A DNA stretch of 64,000 bases, from contig CAMVDX010000013.1 in assembly GCA_947166355.1 (NCBI GenBank), positions 1 to 64,000 of the forward strand. The letters are read 5' to 3'. Source of the stretch: an uncultured Treponema sp. (GTDB taxonomy: Bacteria > Spirochaetota > Spirochaetia > Treponematales > Treponemataceae). Positions within the stretch are counted from its first letter, which is position 1. The number at the start of each line of letters is the position of its first letter. The position numbers and the translations under genes are program-made. Under the pieces are notes generated by a model that made no database searches, was not told the origin of the DNA, and saw only the letters and a program-made list of their open reading frames with translations. Positions 1 through 7,741 of this stretch are shown here, piece after piece.

Positions 1-115
1 TGCCAATCAAAAGAACCTTGTTGTCTTTTTTGATATGACTTGCAATTGCTGCAGCCGAAACCAGACTTACTTCATGTTCGCCTGATCGGCCTCCGTATAT
101 TACTGCTATATTCAT
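1..115 (-). CDS. ddl: D-alanine--D-alanine ligase, N-terminal fragment
   Basis: Only the first 38 or so residues lie in the window. They begin MNIAVIYGGRSGEHEVSLVS, which is the diagnostic N-terminal signature of D-Ala-D-Ala ligases (ATP-grasp enzymes that make the dipeptide added by MurF in peptidoglycan synthesis). The start codon directly abuts the murE stop codon with no gap, so the two genes are co-transcribed and probably translationally coupled. The rest of the gene lies beyond the left edge. Confidence 0.9.
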   Translation of the reverse strand, partial: MNIAVIYGGRSGEHEVSLVSAAAIASHIKKDNKVLLIG

Positions 116-1876
116 TTATTTTCCTCCCAACACTTCTGCGAGTGCTTTTTTTGCCTCGCTGATTTCATCATAAGGCATTGTATAGTCTTTATAAATTATG
201 CTGTTTTCATGTGACTTTCCGAGAAGAAGAACAATATCTCCTTTCTGTGCCATCTTAAAGGTTTCGCGGATAGCCTGAGGTCTGTCATGAATTATAAAGA
301 GATTTTCTCCCATGACTTTTCCTTCTTTGATGGCACCTTCTGCAATCATTTTAAGAAGCTCTACCGGATCTTCTCCTCGAGGGTCCTCATCTGCAAGAAT
401 AATTGTGTCGCAGAAGCGGGCTGCTATCTGACCTTGAAGAGGTCTTTTAGTAAGGTCGCGTTCGCCGCCGCTTCCGAACAGTGCAAAAATGCGGCCGTTA
501 CAGCGCTTACGAAGCGGCGGAAAAATTGTCTCAAAACTTGAAGGCGTGTGAGCGTAGTCTACAATCAGTTCAAAAGGCTGACCTTCGTCAATTACTGTCA
601 TACGGCCTTTGATTGGAGTCAGCTGAGGAATTAGAGCGGAAAGCTCCTGGAAAGAGCGGCCCGTTACGCTGCTTACTGCGGTGATTGCAGCCATCAGATT
701 GTATGCGTTGAAGGCACCAGGAAGACTTGCTTTTACACTGAAGTGACTGTGGCTTCTTGGCTGAACCGGGTCATAATTTTCAGAATAAAGGGCATTTTCA
801 CCGTCTGCATCAACATCAAAAGTTAATCCATATGTTGCACTTGCAATATTTCGGGCTGTCATATAGCGAAGATTTTCAGGGATTGGAGGAAGTGGTGTAG
901 CACTGCTTCCACTTTCTGCTGCAGCCTTACCTGCTTTTCCTTCTGTTGTAAAGCCATATACCGGCTGCTTTGTTGTATCAATAAAGAATGCAGCAGACGG
1001 ATCTTCCAGATTTACAATTCCAATAGAATTGATTTTCTGCTTTTCTCCGGCAATTGTTTTTATATGATTATGCTTGTCCAGAGCCCGGAAAAGATTTGCC
1101 TTATCGTTTCGGTAGGTTTCAAAGTTTTTATGGAACTCAAGATGTTCAAGAGTTACATTCATAAAAACGCCGCAGTCAAAAAGAATGTTTCCGCAGCGAT
1201 TGAGCTTAGTTGAAAGTCCGTGAGAAGAAGTTTCTACAACTGCATATTTACAGCCGTTTTCGAGCATTTCATTAAGATGATGCTGGATAACTGGTGCTTC
1301 AGGAGTAGTCTGATGCTGAGGATTAGGAAGCGCATCTCCTCCAAAAGAATATTCAACAGTGCTGATAAAGCCTGCCTTTTCGCCGCAGGCACGCAGCAGC
1401 TGCCAGATAAAGCTTACAGTGCTTGATTTTCCTTCAGTTCCTGTAACTCCAATTACAATGAGACGTTCACTCGGGTTATCATAAAAACATGCAGAAAGAG
1501 GAGCCATTGCAAAACGTGCATCAGAAACGTTGATGAGAGCAGGTGCAAATTTATGGCTTTCATCAGAAATTGCATTGTCAATTGTGCGTTTGATGATGGC
1601 TTCTGCAACATCTTTTTTCTGGGCTGGAGTAAGCTCTCCCTGGAAAACAATAGCATTTGCACCGGCAAGAATTGCCTGTTCAATGTAATTGTTTCCATCT
1701 GTATGAGTGCCAGGGAGGGCAAAAAATAAAGAGTCCTTTGTAACTTCTCTTGAGTCAAATACAAGACTCGAAATCCGTATATTATTAATTTCTGATAAAT
1801 CAGTTATAGTACTTCCGTCAGCTGCAACAATGGTATTCTTAAAAGCCGGCAGAATCTGTGAAAGTTGTTTTGTCAT
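116..1876 (-). CDS. murE: UDP-N-acetylmuramoyl-tripeptide synthetase MurE
   Basis: This cytoplasmic Mur ligase adds the third amino acid to UDP-MurNAc-L-Ala-D-Glu. The ATP-binding loop GVTGTEGKSS is at residues 143-152, with Glu in place of the usual Asn. The amino-acid specificity loop at residues 496-504 reads DEDPRGEDP instead of the DNPRxEDP of meso-DAP enzymes. A DDPRGEDP-type loop is known from the Thermotoga enzyme, which uses lysine, and treponemes are known to use ornithine, so a diamine without the DAP carboxylate is the likely substrate (inference). At 586 residues it is about 90 longer than usual; the extra length lies mainly before and around residue 310-340. A promoter-like ATGACA/TATAAT pair ends 6 bases before the ATG, and no ribosome-binding site is visible, so the message may be leaderless. 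ddl follows with no gap. Confidence 0.93.
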   Translation of the reverse strand: MTKQLSQILPAFKNTIVAADGSTITDLSEINNIRISSLVFDSREVTKDSLFFALPGTHTDGNNYIEQAILAGANAIVFQGELTPAQKKDVAEAIIKRTIDNAISDESHKFAPALINVSDARFAMAPLSACFYDNPSERLIVIGVTGTEGKSSTVSFIWQLLRACGEKAGFISTVEYSFGGDALPNPQHQTTPEAPVIQHHLNEMLENGCKYAVVETSSHGLSTKLNRCGNILFDCGVFMNVTLEHLEFHKNFETYRNDKANLFRALDKHNHIKTIAGEKQKINSIGIVNLEDPSAAFFIDTTKQPVYGFTTEGKAGKAAAESGSSATPLPPIPENLRYMTARNIASATYGLTFDVDADGENALYSENYDPVQPRSHSHFSVKASLPGAFNAYNLMAAITAVSSVTGRSFQELSALIPQLTPIKGRMTVIDEGQPFELIVDYAHTPSSFETIFPPLRKRCNGRIFALFGSGGERDLTKRPLQGQIAARFCDTIILADEDPRGEDPVELLKMIAEGAIKEGKVMGENLFIIHDRPQAIRETFKMAQKGDIVLLLGKSHENSIIYKDYTMPYDEISEAKKALAEVLGGK

Positions 1877-1882
1877 TCTTTT

Positions 1883-1911
1883 ATTATAATGAATTGTCCA
1901 TGCTTTGTCAT
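1883..1911 (-). promoter_or_regulatory. murE promoter, probably leaderless
   Basis: On the minus strand a -35 box ATGACA (1906-1911) and a -10 box TATAAT (1883-1888) are 17 bases apart. The -10 ends only 6 bases before the murE ATG, so transcription would begin at or next to the start codon. The stretch TATAATAAAAGAATG is identical at the exonuclease gene start at 46816-46830. Confidence 0.6.
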
Positions 1912-1945
1912 TGAAAATGGATTGCTGTACCTTCAGTTCTCACAG

Positions 1946-2017
1946 ATGGTCATTGCGAGGATGTAGCGATGTTTAGGCTTTGTCATTGCGAGGAGCGTAG
2001 CGACGCAGCAATCTAAA
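1946..2017. repeat. REP-like dyad repeats between murE and queD
   Basis: Two copies of the window's commonest repeat lie between divergent genes: one half copy near 1952 and a full copy at about 1983-2015, running from GTCATTGCGAGGAGCG to GACGCAGCAATC. The two ends of the full copy are imperfect inverted repeats, so it can form a hairpin. The same family fills most gaps in this window. Confidence 0.85.
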
Positions 2018-2057
2018 TAATATAGATTAATTTCTGTTAAAGATTTATAAATATCTT

Positions 2058-2462
2058 ATGTTTGAAGTAAGAGTAACCACTGATTTTGCGGCCGCACATT
2101 TTTTAAGAGATTATAACGGCAAGTGCGAGAATCTACACGGGCATAATTATAAAGTTTACGCTCATGTGAAAGGCCCTGAATTGAACGAGGGCGGCATGCT
2201 GATGGATTTTAGTAAGCTGAAGGGGGCTTTGCGCCTGGTCTGCAAAGAGTTAGATCACACTAACTTAAATGATCTGCCTGTATTCGACCAGAACCCGAGT
2301 GCAGAGCGCATTGCCATGTATATTTACAATGGAATAATTGATTTTCTGAAAAACGAAGGACTGGATTTGTCTTACAAGAAAGGTAAGAAAGGTCCAGCCC
2401 TTTATGCAGTTGATGTTTTTGAAACTGAAACTTCGCGCGCCCGCTACCGGGTGGATGAATAA
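2058..2462 (+). CDS. queD: 6-carboxytetrahydropterin synthase QueD
   Basis: This is a 134-residue member of the 6-pyruvoyl-tetrahydropterin synthase family, which converts dihydroneopterin triphosphate to 6-carboxytetrahydropterin for queuosine (7-deazaguanine) synthesis. Zinc ligands are visible as the early His in FAAAHFL and the LHGHNY motif near residue 28; the family motif DHTNLND is near residue 76, and the C-terminal ETETSRARY carries the conserved Glu. Length fits the family. No other queuosine genes are adjacent. A TATAAA box at 2046-2051 lies 6 bases before the ATG and no ribosome-binding site is visible, as in several other genes here. Confidence 0.9.
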   Translation: MFEVRVTTDFAAAHFLRDYNGKCENLHGHNYKVYAHVKGPELNEGGMLMDFSKLKGALRLVCKELDHTNLNDLPVFDQNPSAERIAMYIYNGIIDFLKNEGLDLSYKKGKKGPALYAVDVFETETSRARYRVDE

Positions 2463-2497
2463 ATTGTTATATTTTTCCTTTAATTAACCCTTTTTTG

Positions 2498-2526
2498 TTG
2501 TTTACTGTTTTTTTTTTTACTATACA
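2498..2526 (+). promoter_or_regulatory. promoter of the small lipoprotein gene
   Basis: TTGTTT (2498-2503) and TATACA (2521-2526) are 17 bases apart upstream of the lipoprotein gene at 2584. The leader between them and the start carries a 6-base inverted repeat, CGGAGT (2537-2542) and ACTCCG (2564-2569), ending just before the AAGGAG ribosome-binding site. Confidence 0.45.
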
Positions 2527-2583
2527 ATAGTTCCTGCGGAGTTTATGTAGCTTAATAATGTGGACTCCGTAAGGAGATTTTTA

Positions 2584-3009
2584 ATGAAAAAACTTTATTT
2601 AGTATTGGTTGCATTGGCAGCATTTGTTTTGTTTGCTGGCTGTGCAAATGGAAATGACAGCAACAATAATAATGATGATTATTCTACTACTCAGGAAAGA
2701 GCTGTTTATGTTGGAACACAATCATCCGGAGGTACTCAGGTTGCAACAATAACATGGACATTCGAAGCAAATGGAACCTGGTCTGGCACTAGTAAAAGCT
2801 CTGCTCTTCCAGCTTCAGAACCGGCAACACAGTATATAAAAGGTAACTATCTGGGTAATGCTGCAAAGGATGGAAAAATTAAAATCACTATCAAAAAAAT
2901 GTTTGATGGAACAAGTCTTAATGATTACAATGGTTCAAATGCTACTTTTGAAACAACAATTTCAGGTGGAAAGTTTTCATACGCTGGACTTGAATTAACA
3001 CGCCAGTAA
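2584..3009 (+). CDS. small secreted lipoprotein of unknown function
   Basis: The product has 141 residues. It starts MKKLYLVLVALAAFVLFAGC, a signal peptide ending in a lipobox (FAGC), then an Asn/Asp-rich linker and a small beta-rich domain of about 110 residues with no family I recognise. The ATG at 2584 was chosen because AAGGAG lies 7 bases upstream. The gene's 3' end overlaps the convergent nuclease-like gene by 15 bases, and a hairpin plus T-run that should end its transcript (3028-3056) lies inside that neighbour's coding sequence. It probably faces the periplasm or cell surface. Confidence 0.75.
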   Translation: MKKLYLVLVALAAFVLFAGCANGNDSNNNNDDYSTTQERAVYVGTQSSGGTQVATITWTFEANGTWSGTSKSSALPASEPATQYIKGNYLGNAAKDGKIKITIKKMFDGTSLNDYNGSNATFETTISGGKFSYAGLELTRQ

Positions 3010-3861
3010 ATCCTTAATGATTCTTTCAACGAGCCGTGTAGTAAGCGGCTCGTTTTGGGTTTCCATTGTAATTATAAGATTGCGGCCGGCAATAATTCCA
3101 TTTTCTGTATAGAGGCGGAGTTTGCCGGCCGCATTGTTTGAGTAGTCTGGATTATCCATAAGACAAAAGTGTTCCCAGTAGAACTCGCTACGGCTTTTTA
3201 CATTGAGGCAGAGAAAATCCGGGTGAAGTGTCACGATGTCTCCTGACGGGCGGCGGAGCTTCAGGGAATATTCGTAGCGAAAGGGAATATTATGGCGACT
3301 CAGAGTTTCTGCTATGAGTACTTCGGATTTTGAACGGACTTGGATTCCGCTTGTCGTGGTGTGGACAGGCGTGTCTGGAGAGAAGGGCCGCCGCGGCCAG
3401 GTTACGCTGAGCCACTGTTTTGCGTATTGTTCCGCTGTCAGGGTAACTGGGGTGACGAGGAGCTGGCGGGCGGGGCACATTTTAGCGTAGATGTCCCCGA
3501 GCTTTGTTGCGGCGGAAGAGTTAGCCGCGGGGAGGCGGCCACCTCGGCAAAGCTGGCGGAGGCAGCGGGTAATTGCGTGGATTTCGTTTTCTAATAATTT
3601 TACAACTTTCAGGTCATAGTCTTTCTGTGCCAATTGTCTTGCAAAGTCATCATTACTACGTGGAATAAAGACCCCTTTGAATTCTTTTGGTTCAATATAA
3701 TGATAGTACTGCGGTTTATGCGAAGTCTGCGCTATTCGCAGATGCCCTTCGGGAAGATCTTTCAACTCTTTTCTTTTTTGTTCCAGGGCAATATTCAATG
3801 CTGCAAGTCTTTTCCTCAAAGAATCTACTGTAAAATCTGGTGATAATAATTCTTTTGCCAT
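2995..3861 (-). CDS. PD-(D/E)XK nuclease-like protein of unknown role
   Basis: The product has 288 residues. The N-terminal 100 residues look helical with a coiled-coil-like stretch (EQKRKELKDLPEG). The C-terminal 120 residues resemble a PD-(D/E)XK nuclease core: RSKSEVLIAETL with a candidate catalytic Glu, HPDFLCL with a candidate Asp, and FYWEHF with a Glu, spaced as in that fold. The catalytic role is inference. AGGAGG lies 8 bases before the ATG. The region 3340-3550 is much richer in G+C than the rest. Its 5' side holds the ten-word palindrome array at 3907-4244, and a promoter-like pair beyond the array points toward this gene, so the array may be its transcribed leader. It could be part of a small defence or RNA-linked system. 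I do not recognise a named family. Confidence 0.7.
   Translation of the reverse strand: MAKELLSPDFTVDSLRKRLAALNIALEQKRKELKDLPEGHLRIAQTSHKPQYYHYIEPKEFKGVFIPRSNDDFARQLAQKDYDLKVVKLLENEIHAITRCLRQLCRGGRLPAANSSAATKLGDIYAKMCPARQLLVTPVTLTAEQYAKQWLSVTWPRRPFSPDTPVHTTTSGIQVRSKSEVLIAETLSRHNIPFRYEYSLKLRRPSGDIVTLHPDFLCLNVKSRSEFYWEHFCLMDNPDYSNNAAGKLRLYTENGIIAGRNLIITMETQNEPLTTRLVERIIKDLLAC
3028..3056 (+). terminator. intrinsic terminator inside the convergent gene
   Basis: AACGAGCCG (3028-3036) and CGGCTCGTT (3046-3054) form a 9-base-pair stem with a 9-base loop, followed by a short T-run. It lies just downstream of the lipoprotein stop codon and within the last codons of the gene on the other strand. Confidence 0.65.
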
Positions 3862-3906
3862 TTTATAAACCTCCTTTTTGCTTTTTATGTTTGTACGCTT
3901 CCTTGT

Positions 3907-4244
3907 TTACCTACAGAACCATTAATTTGATGCATTCTGTAGGTAATATTTAAGTTTTTCCTTCCAATGTTTTTCCGGAAATACCTACAGAATAAGAGAA
4001 AAGTTCAAAACTGTAGGTAATTTCATAATATTTCTTGCCTCAGATTTTTCAAAATTACCTACAGATAGAATTAAATTTCCTATTCTGTAGGTAACTTTGC
4101 TTATTCCATATCTACCTTATTATGATTTTTTACCTACAGAATCCAAAATTATTGTAAAACTGTAGGTAAAACCAAAAATGAGTTCATGTAATTAATTAAA
4201 AAAATACCTACAGAACAAAAGAGTTCCTACCATTTGTAGGTATT
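3907..4244. repeat. array of five phased palindromes (alternating 9-mers)
   Basis: The word TACCTACAG and its complement CTGTAGGTA alternate ten times. Direct-orientation copies start at 3908, 3982, 4056, 4131 and 4205; inverted copies start at 3937, 4011, 4085, 4160 and 4234 (the last has one change, TTGTAGGTA). Every pair is exactly 29 bases start to start, and pairs recur every 74 or 75 bases. The 20-base segments inside pairs and the 36-37-base segments between pairs are AT-rich and not conserved. Arms often extend to 11-12 base pairs. No gene is visible in this 530-base gap. Confidence 0.92.
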
Positions 4245-4266
4245 CTTAAAAAATCCCTATATATAA

Positions 4267-4295
4267 TATTGTCCAAACCTGTTCATTTTTGACAA
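4267..4295 (-). promoter_or_regulatory. candidate promoter reading through the palindrome array
   Basis: On the minus strand TTGTCA (4290-4295) and ACAATA (4267-4272) are 17 bases apart, with a further TATTAT just downstream. Transcription from here would cross the whole array before reaching the nuclease-like gene at 3861. The -10 box is a weak match. Confidence 0.35.
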
Positions 4296-4321
4296 AAATT
4301 TTAGAAAATAAAGCAAAAAAA

Positions 4322-4359
4322 TAAAAAAAAATCCTGCCAACATCAAAGTCAGCAGGATT
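4322..4359 (-). terminator. intrinsic terminator of hisF
   Basis: On the minus strand AATCCTGC and GCAGGATT (4330-4337 and 4352-4359) pair as a stem with a 14-base loop and are followed by a run of nine T. It lies about 35 bases after the hisF stop codon. Confidence 0.8.
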
Positions 4360-4392
4360 CTCATCTTAAATAAAACCATCTTCAGCTTTAAG

Positions 4393-5157
4393 TTACATTC
4401 TCATCGGAACGCCCATTTTGTTCAGTTCATCTTTTATTTGGCCTACGGTGTAGGTTCCGTTGTGAACCATGCTGGCAACAAGTGCGGCATCTGCCTTTCC
4501 TGTTGTGAGGGCGTCTGCTAAGTGGGCTGGGGTTCCGCCGCCGCCGCTTGCAATTACAGGAACCGGAACATTCTCGGAAATAAGGCGGGTGAGTTCGATG
4601 TCGTAACCGTTTTTAGTTCCGTCGGCATCCATTGAGTTCAAAACAATTTCGCCCGCACCAAGTTCAACACCGCGCTTAGCCCATTCAAGAGCGTCGAGGC
4701 CTGTGTCGACTCGGCCACCGTTGATTGTTGTTCCAAAGCCACTTGGCTTTGTAGGGTCGCGGCGAACGTCCATTCCAAGAACAATAGACTGGCTTCCAAA
4801 AACCTTTGCGCCTTCTGTAATAAGGCCCGGGTTACGAACTGCCTGGCTGTTCAGAGAAACCTTCTCCGCTCCTGCAAGAATAGTTGAACGGATATCTTCA
4901 ATAGTTCCAATTCCGCCTCCAACGCAGAAAGGAATGAAAACCTGCTGGGCAACTCGTGAAATCAAATCGAGGATAGGGCCGCGGCCACGGGCAGAGGCGA
5001 TGATATCATAAAATACCAGTTCGTCTACACCCTGGCGGTAATATTCAGCGGCCATTTCAACCGGGTCGCCGATGTCTATATTATTCTGAAACTTTACACC
5101 CTTAGTGGTGCGTCCGTCCTTTACGTCCAGACAAATTATAATTCGTTTTTTTAGCAT
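4393..5157 (-). CDS. hisF: imidazole glycerol phosphate synthase subunit HisF
   Basis: This TIM-barrel cyclase subunit uses ammonia from HisH to convert PRFAR to imidazole glycerol phosphate and AICAR in histidine synthesis. The N-terminal ICLDVKDGR motif carries the catalytic Asp, LGMDVRRD near residue 130 the second, and VIASGGGG is the phosphate-binding loop. The length of 254 residues is normal. hisH lies 133 bases upstream on the same strand, separated by REP-like repeats. No other his genes are nearby, so the rest of the pathway must be elsewhere. A terminator follows at 4322-4359. Confidence 0.93.
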   Translation of the reverse strand: MLKKRIIICLDVKDGRTTKGVKFQNNIDIGDPVEMAAEYYRQGVDELVFYDIIASARGRGPILDLISRVAQQVFIPFCVGGGIGTIEDIRSTILAGAEKVSLNSQAVRNPGLITEGAKVFGSQSIVLGMDVRRDPTKPSGFGTTINGGRVDTGLDALEWAKRGVELGAGEIVLNSMDADGTKNGYDIELTRLISENVPVPVIASGGGGTPAHLADALTTGKADAALVASMVHNGTYTVGQIKDELNKMGVPMRM

Positions 5158-5163
5158 GCTTGT

Positions 5164-5290
5164 GTTTCCTTATATATGGATTGCTTCCCACTTCGCTTCG
5201 CTCGTGGTCGCAATGACGTCATTACGAGGCGAAGCCGAGGCTTTGTTGCGACAATCGTCATTGCGAGGCGAAGCCGAAGCAATCCATTTT
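5164..5290. repeat. REP-like repeats between hisH and hisF
   Basis: Three half or full copies of the GTCATTGCGAGG / CGCAATGACG family occupy nearly the whole 133-base gap inside the hisH-hisF transcription unit. The copies face each other, so the RNA should fold into hairpins between the two coding regions. Confidence 0.85.
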
Positions 5291-5914
5291 TCATAACTTG
5301 CAGAAATTCTCTATTATCTTCAGTCCTGTCACACCACTTTTTTCCGGGTGGAACTGGCAGGCAAAAATATTTCCTTTCTGAATTACAGCCGGAACTTTTA
5401 TGTCATATTCTGCGTATGCCTTAACTACCGAACGGTCGTTAGGACAAATCACAAAGGAATGAACAAAGTAAACATCAGAATCATTTTTGATTCCGGCGAG
5501 GATAGGGCAGTCACCGTTTTCAAAAGTGATGTTATTCCAGCCCATATGAGGAACCTTGATTTTATCTTCCTTCATCTTTTGCTCAATCGTATAAAAATGT
5601 TTGATTTCGCCTTCGACAAGACCAAGACACTTAGCATCGCCTTCTTCTGAATGCTCAAAAATAATCTGGGAGCCTACGCAGATTCCAAGCAAAGGTTTTC
5701 CGGCAGCAGTCTGCTCACGCACAAATACATCAAAGCCGCTTTTTTTCAGTTCAGCCATAGCGTAGGCATCGTCGCCATCGCCAGGGAACATAAAGCGGTC
5801 GCAGTCTTTCAGTTCAGAAGGATTCTTAGAACGGATATAAGAAATCTTCAGATAGTCCAGAGCCCGCTCCAGACTAGTGATATTTCCCGCATTAAAATCA
5901 ATAATTCCAACCAT
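5291..5914 (-). CDS. hisH: imidazole glycerol phosphate synthase glutaminase HisH
   Basis: This class I glutamine amidotransferase supplies ammonia to HisF. The nucleophile Cys is in GICVGSQ, and the catalytic His-Glu pair is in CQFHPEKSG near the C-terminus. The length of 207 residues fits the family. The oxyanion-strand loop reads FPGDGDD, where PGVGAF is more usual. It is the first gene of a two-gene unit with hisF. Confidence 0.92.
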   Translation of the reverse strand: MVGIIDFNAGNITSLERALDYLKISYIRSKNPSELKDCDRFMFPGDGDDAYAMAELKKSGFDVFVREQTAAGKPLLGICVGSQIIFEHSEEGDAKCLGLVEGEIKHFYTIEQKMKEDKIKVPHMGWNNITFENGDCPILAGIKNDSDVYFVHSFVICPNDRSVVKAYAEYDIKVPAVIQKGNIFACQFHPEKSGVTGLKIIENFCKL

Positions 5915-6012
5915 GTTTCTAATTATAGAAAAAATTACGAACTTTTGGAACTATAATAAAGATTTTTTATAGAAGAGTAATAAAAAACGTCTTTGTGCGA
6001 TGAGAAAAAGAT

Positions 6013-6252
6013 ACGTCATTGCGAGGCGAAAGCCGAAGCAATCCATATTGTGGATTGCCACGCACTTCGTGCTCGCAATGACGTTTGTCTGGATTGCCAC
6101 GCACTTCGTGCTCGCAATGACGTTTGTCTGGATTGCCACGTACTTCGTGCTCGCAATGACATTTATGTGGATTGCCACACACTTCGTGCTCGCAATGACG
6201 TTTGTCTGGATTGCCACGTCCCTTCGCTGTGCTCGGGGGCCTCGCAATGACG
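6013..6252. repeat. tandem 39-bp REP-derived array
   Basis: After an inverted half copy at about 6015-6045, a 39-base unit (GGATTGCCACGCACTTCGTG and continuing to CTCGCAATGACGTTTGTCT) starts at 6052, 6091, 6130, 6169 and 6208. Units differ by a few bases; the last is longer and ends TCGGGGGCCTCGCAATGACG. Because 39 is a multiple of three, the array opens long spurious reading frames on both strands. The 346-base gap between hisH and the GH43 gene holds nothing else I can see. Confidence 0.92.
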
Positions 6253-6260
6253 ATTAAATA

Positions 6261-7712
6261 TTAATCAAAAGTAAATTTGTCGAACTCGGCGATTATTTCT
6301 TTTGATGAAGAAAGGAACTCAAAGTAAACTGCCCGCTTACCGATTACTCCAGATGTCAGAGCTGCAGTTGCAGACTTGTCGCCTTTTTTCATATCAAATG
6401 AAGCAATCACTTTGCCCTGATAGTTGTCAACTCGGACCTTTACGGTGAGGTCTTCTTTTGCGAAAATGTCGGCAGTTACAGTTTTAGGAGTATTGCTTCC
6501 AAACTGCAGATAGCGGAAGCCCACAGTCAATCCATTTGTAATATCAACAATCGGAGAACTTACATTATCATCCTTTTCGTAAACAGGCTTGATGTAAGCG
6601 CCTCCCATGCCGCCGTTGTAGCCGCCCTTTGCTCCGCCGTAAATATGAACTGCATAGCCTGCAGAAATCCACTTGCGGGCATCAAGTCCGTTAATGTGGG
6701 CACCCTGGCTGGTCATTTCAACAGGTTCGCTAGCTACAGGCTCGCCATCCTTATAAGTAATCTTTCCGACAAAAATGCGGCCATTTTTATCCATTGCTAC
6801 ATCAACCGGCTCAAGCATTGCCTGGCGGGCATACTCATCAGTTCCAATCTGGCGGTGATAGAAAATGTACCACTGGCCGTTAACTTCCATAAGGCTTCCG
6901 TGGTTGTTTCCCCAGCGGTAACTCATCTGATTTTTGCCGTCCGGGCCTGGAAGAATCTCGCCGCCGTTAAAGCTTATGTCACCGCCCATCTTGTAGTCTC
7001 CGAGTGGAGTGTCGCAGTATTTGAAAGAAAGGAAGCCGTTACAGTCTTCATAAACACCGTACTGAGGTCGGTGAGTGTAGTAGCGTTTCGAATAGATGAA
7101 AACGTATTTACCGAAAAGTTTACGTGGAGAAGAAGCTTCAAAGAAGGCATCATTTTCATCATCCATTCCATCATCAGGGGACCATGGAGTAATACTGTGC
7201 TTTACAACATTTTCGCGTAAAGTTTCTTTTTTGATTGTGCACATATCATCGTTGAGCTCTGCGCAGTACTGCTTGCAGAAGCCCCAGAAGGCGTAAACTT
7301 TGCCATCATCATCAACTAAAATACCAGGGTCAAAGGCAAGCTCTGTAAGAACCGGATTTGTAAAAGGGCCGGCCGGGTTCTTACTTGTTGCAAGCATAAT
7401 GCGTGAACCCTTAGCCTCTGCGGCGTACATATAGAAAGTATCTCCCTTCTGTACAACATCAGGAGCATACAAAATAGAACCATCTGTAGAAGTGTAGCAG
7501 ACACCGTGGCATTTCCAGTTTGTTAAATCATCAACTGGAGCACTCCATACAACCTGATCGGTTCCGCAGTATTCAGTTTTCAAAGTATCGTGTGAACCAT
7601 AAAGATAAACACGCTTTTCGCCGTTATATTCAAAAACGCGAGGCTCGCCATCAGGAACATGTTCCCAAAGCGGCATATAAGGATTTGCACCGTGAATGTA
7701 TTCTTTAGACAT
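6261..7712 (-). CDS. GH43 glycosidase with C-terminal CBM6-like domain
   Basis: The product has 483 residues. The five-bladed propeller of family GH43 is recognisable from the N-terminal NPYMPLWEHVPDGEPRVF, with YAPDVV near residue 85, AFDPGILVDDDG near 120 (candidate catalytic Asp) and FFEASSPRKL near 190 (candidate catalytic Glu). A second domain after residue 345 ends in FDKFTF and looks like a carbohydrate-binding module. Members act as beta-xylosidases or alpha-arabinofuranosidases; the exact activity is not decided by sequence. There is no signal peptide, so it should work in the cytoplasm on imported oligosaccharides. The ATG at 7712 is preferred over 7733 because AAGGAAGG lies just before it. 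A palindrome AAACGTTT overlaps the predicted transcription start. Confidence 0.85.
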   Translation of the reverse strand: MSKEYIHGANPYMPLWEHVPDGEPRVFEYNGEKRVYLYGSHDTLKTEYCGTDQVVWSAPVDDLTNWKCHGVCYTSTDGSILYAPDVVQKGDTFYMYAAEAKGSRIMLATSKNPAGPFTNPVLTELAFDPGILVDDDGKVYAFWGFCKQYCAELNDDMCTIKKETLRENVVKHSITPWSPDDGMDDENDAFFEASSPRKLFGKYVFIYSKRYYTHRPQYGVYEDCNGFLSFKYCDTPLGDYKMGGDISFNGGEILPGPDGKNQMSYRWGNNHGSLMEVNGQWYIFYHRQIGTDEYARQAMLEPVDVAMDKNGRIFVGKITYKDGEPVASEPVEMTSQGAHINGLDARKWISAGYAVHIYGGAKGGYNGGMGGAYIKPVYEKDDNVSSPIVDITNGLTVGFRYLQFGSNTPKTVTADIFAKEDLTVKVRVDNYQGKVIASFDMKKGDKSATAALTSGVIGKRAVYFEFLSSSKEIIAEFDKFTFD

Positions 7713-7741
7713 ATTTTCCTTCCTTTTTATCATTTTATGTT

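Noticed and set aside
3340..3594. Plus-strand frame inside the nuclease-like gene
   Set aside because: It is the shadow of the GC-rich part of the minus-strand gene, with no start signal or recognisable protein features.
3907..4244. CRISPR array
   Set aside because: The conserved words are only 9 bases, strictly alternate in orientation, and no cas gene is present, so it is listed as a novel palindrome array instead.
4393..5914. HisH/HisF paralogues of a surface-glycan pathway
   Set aside because: Catalytic and binding motifs are those of ordinary histidine-pathway enzymes and no glycan genes are adjacent.
5951..6257. Overlapping reading frames on both strands with 13-residue repeats
   Set aside because: They are created by the 39-base tandem repeat, whose length is a multiple of three; they have no independent start signals or domain.
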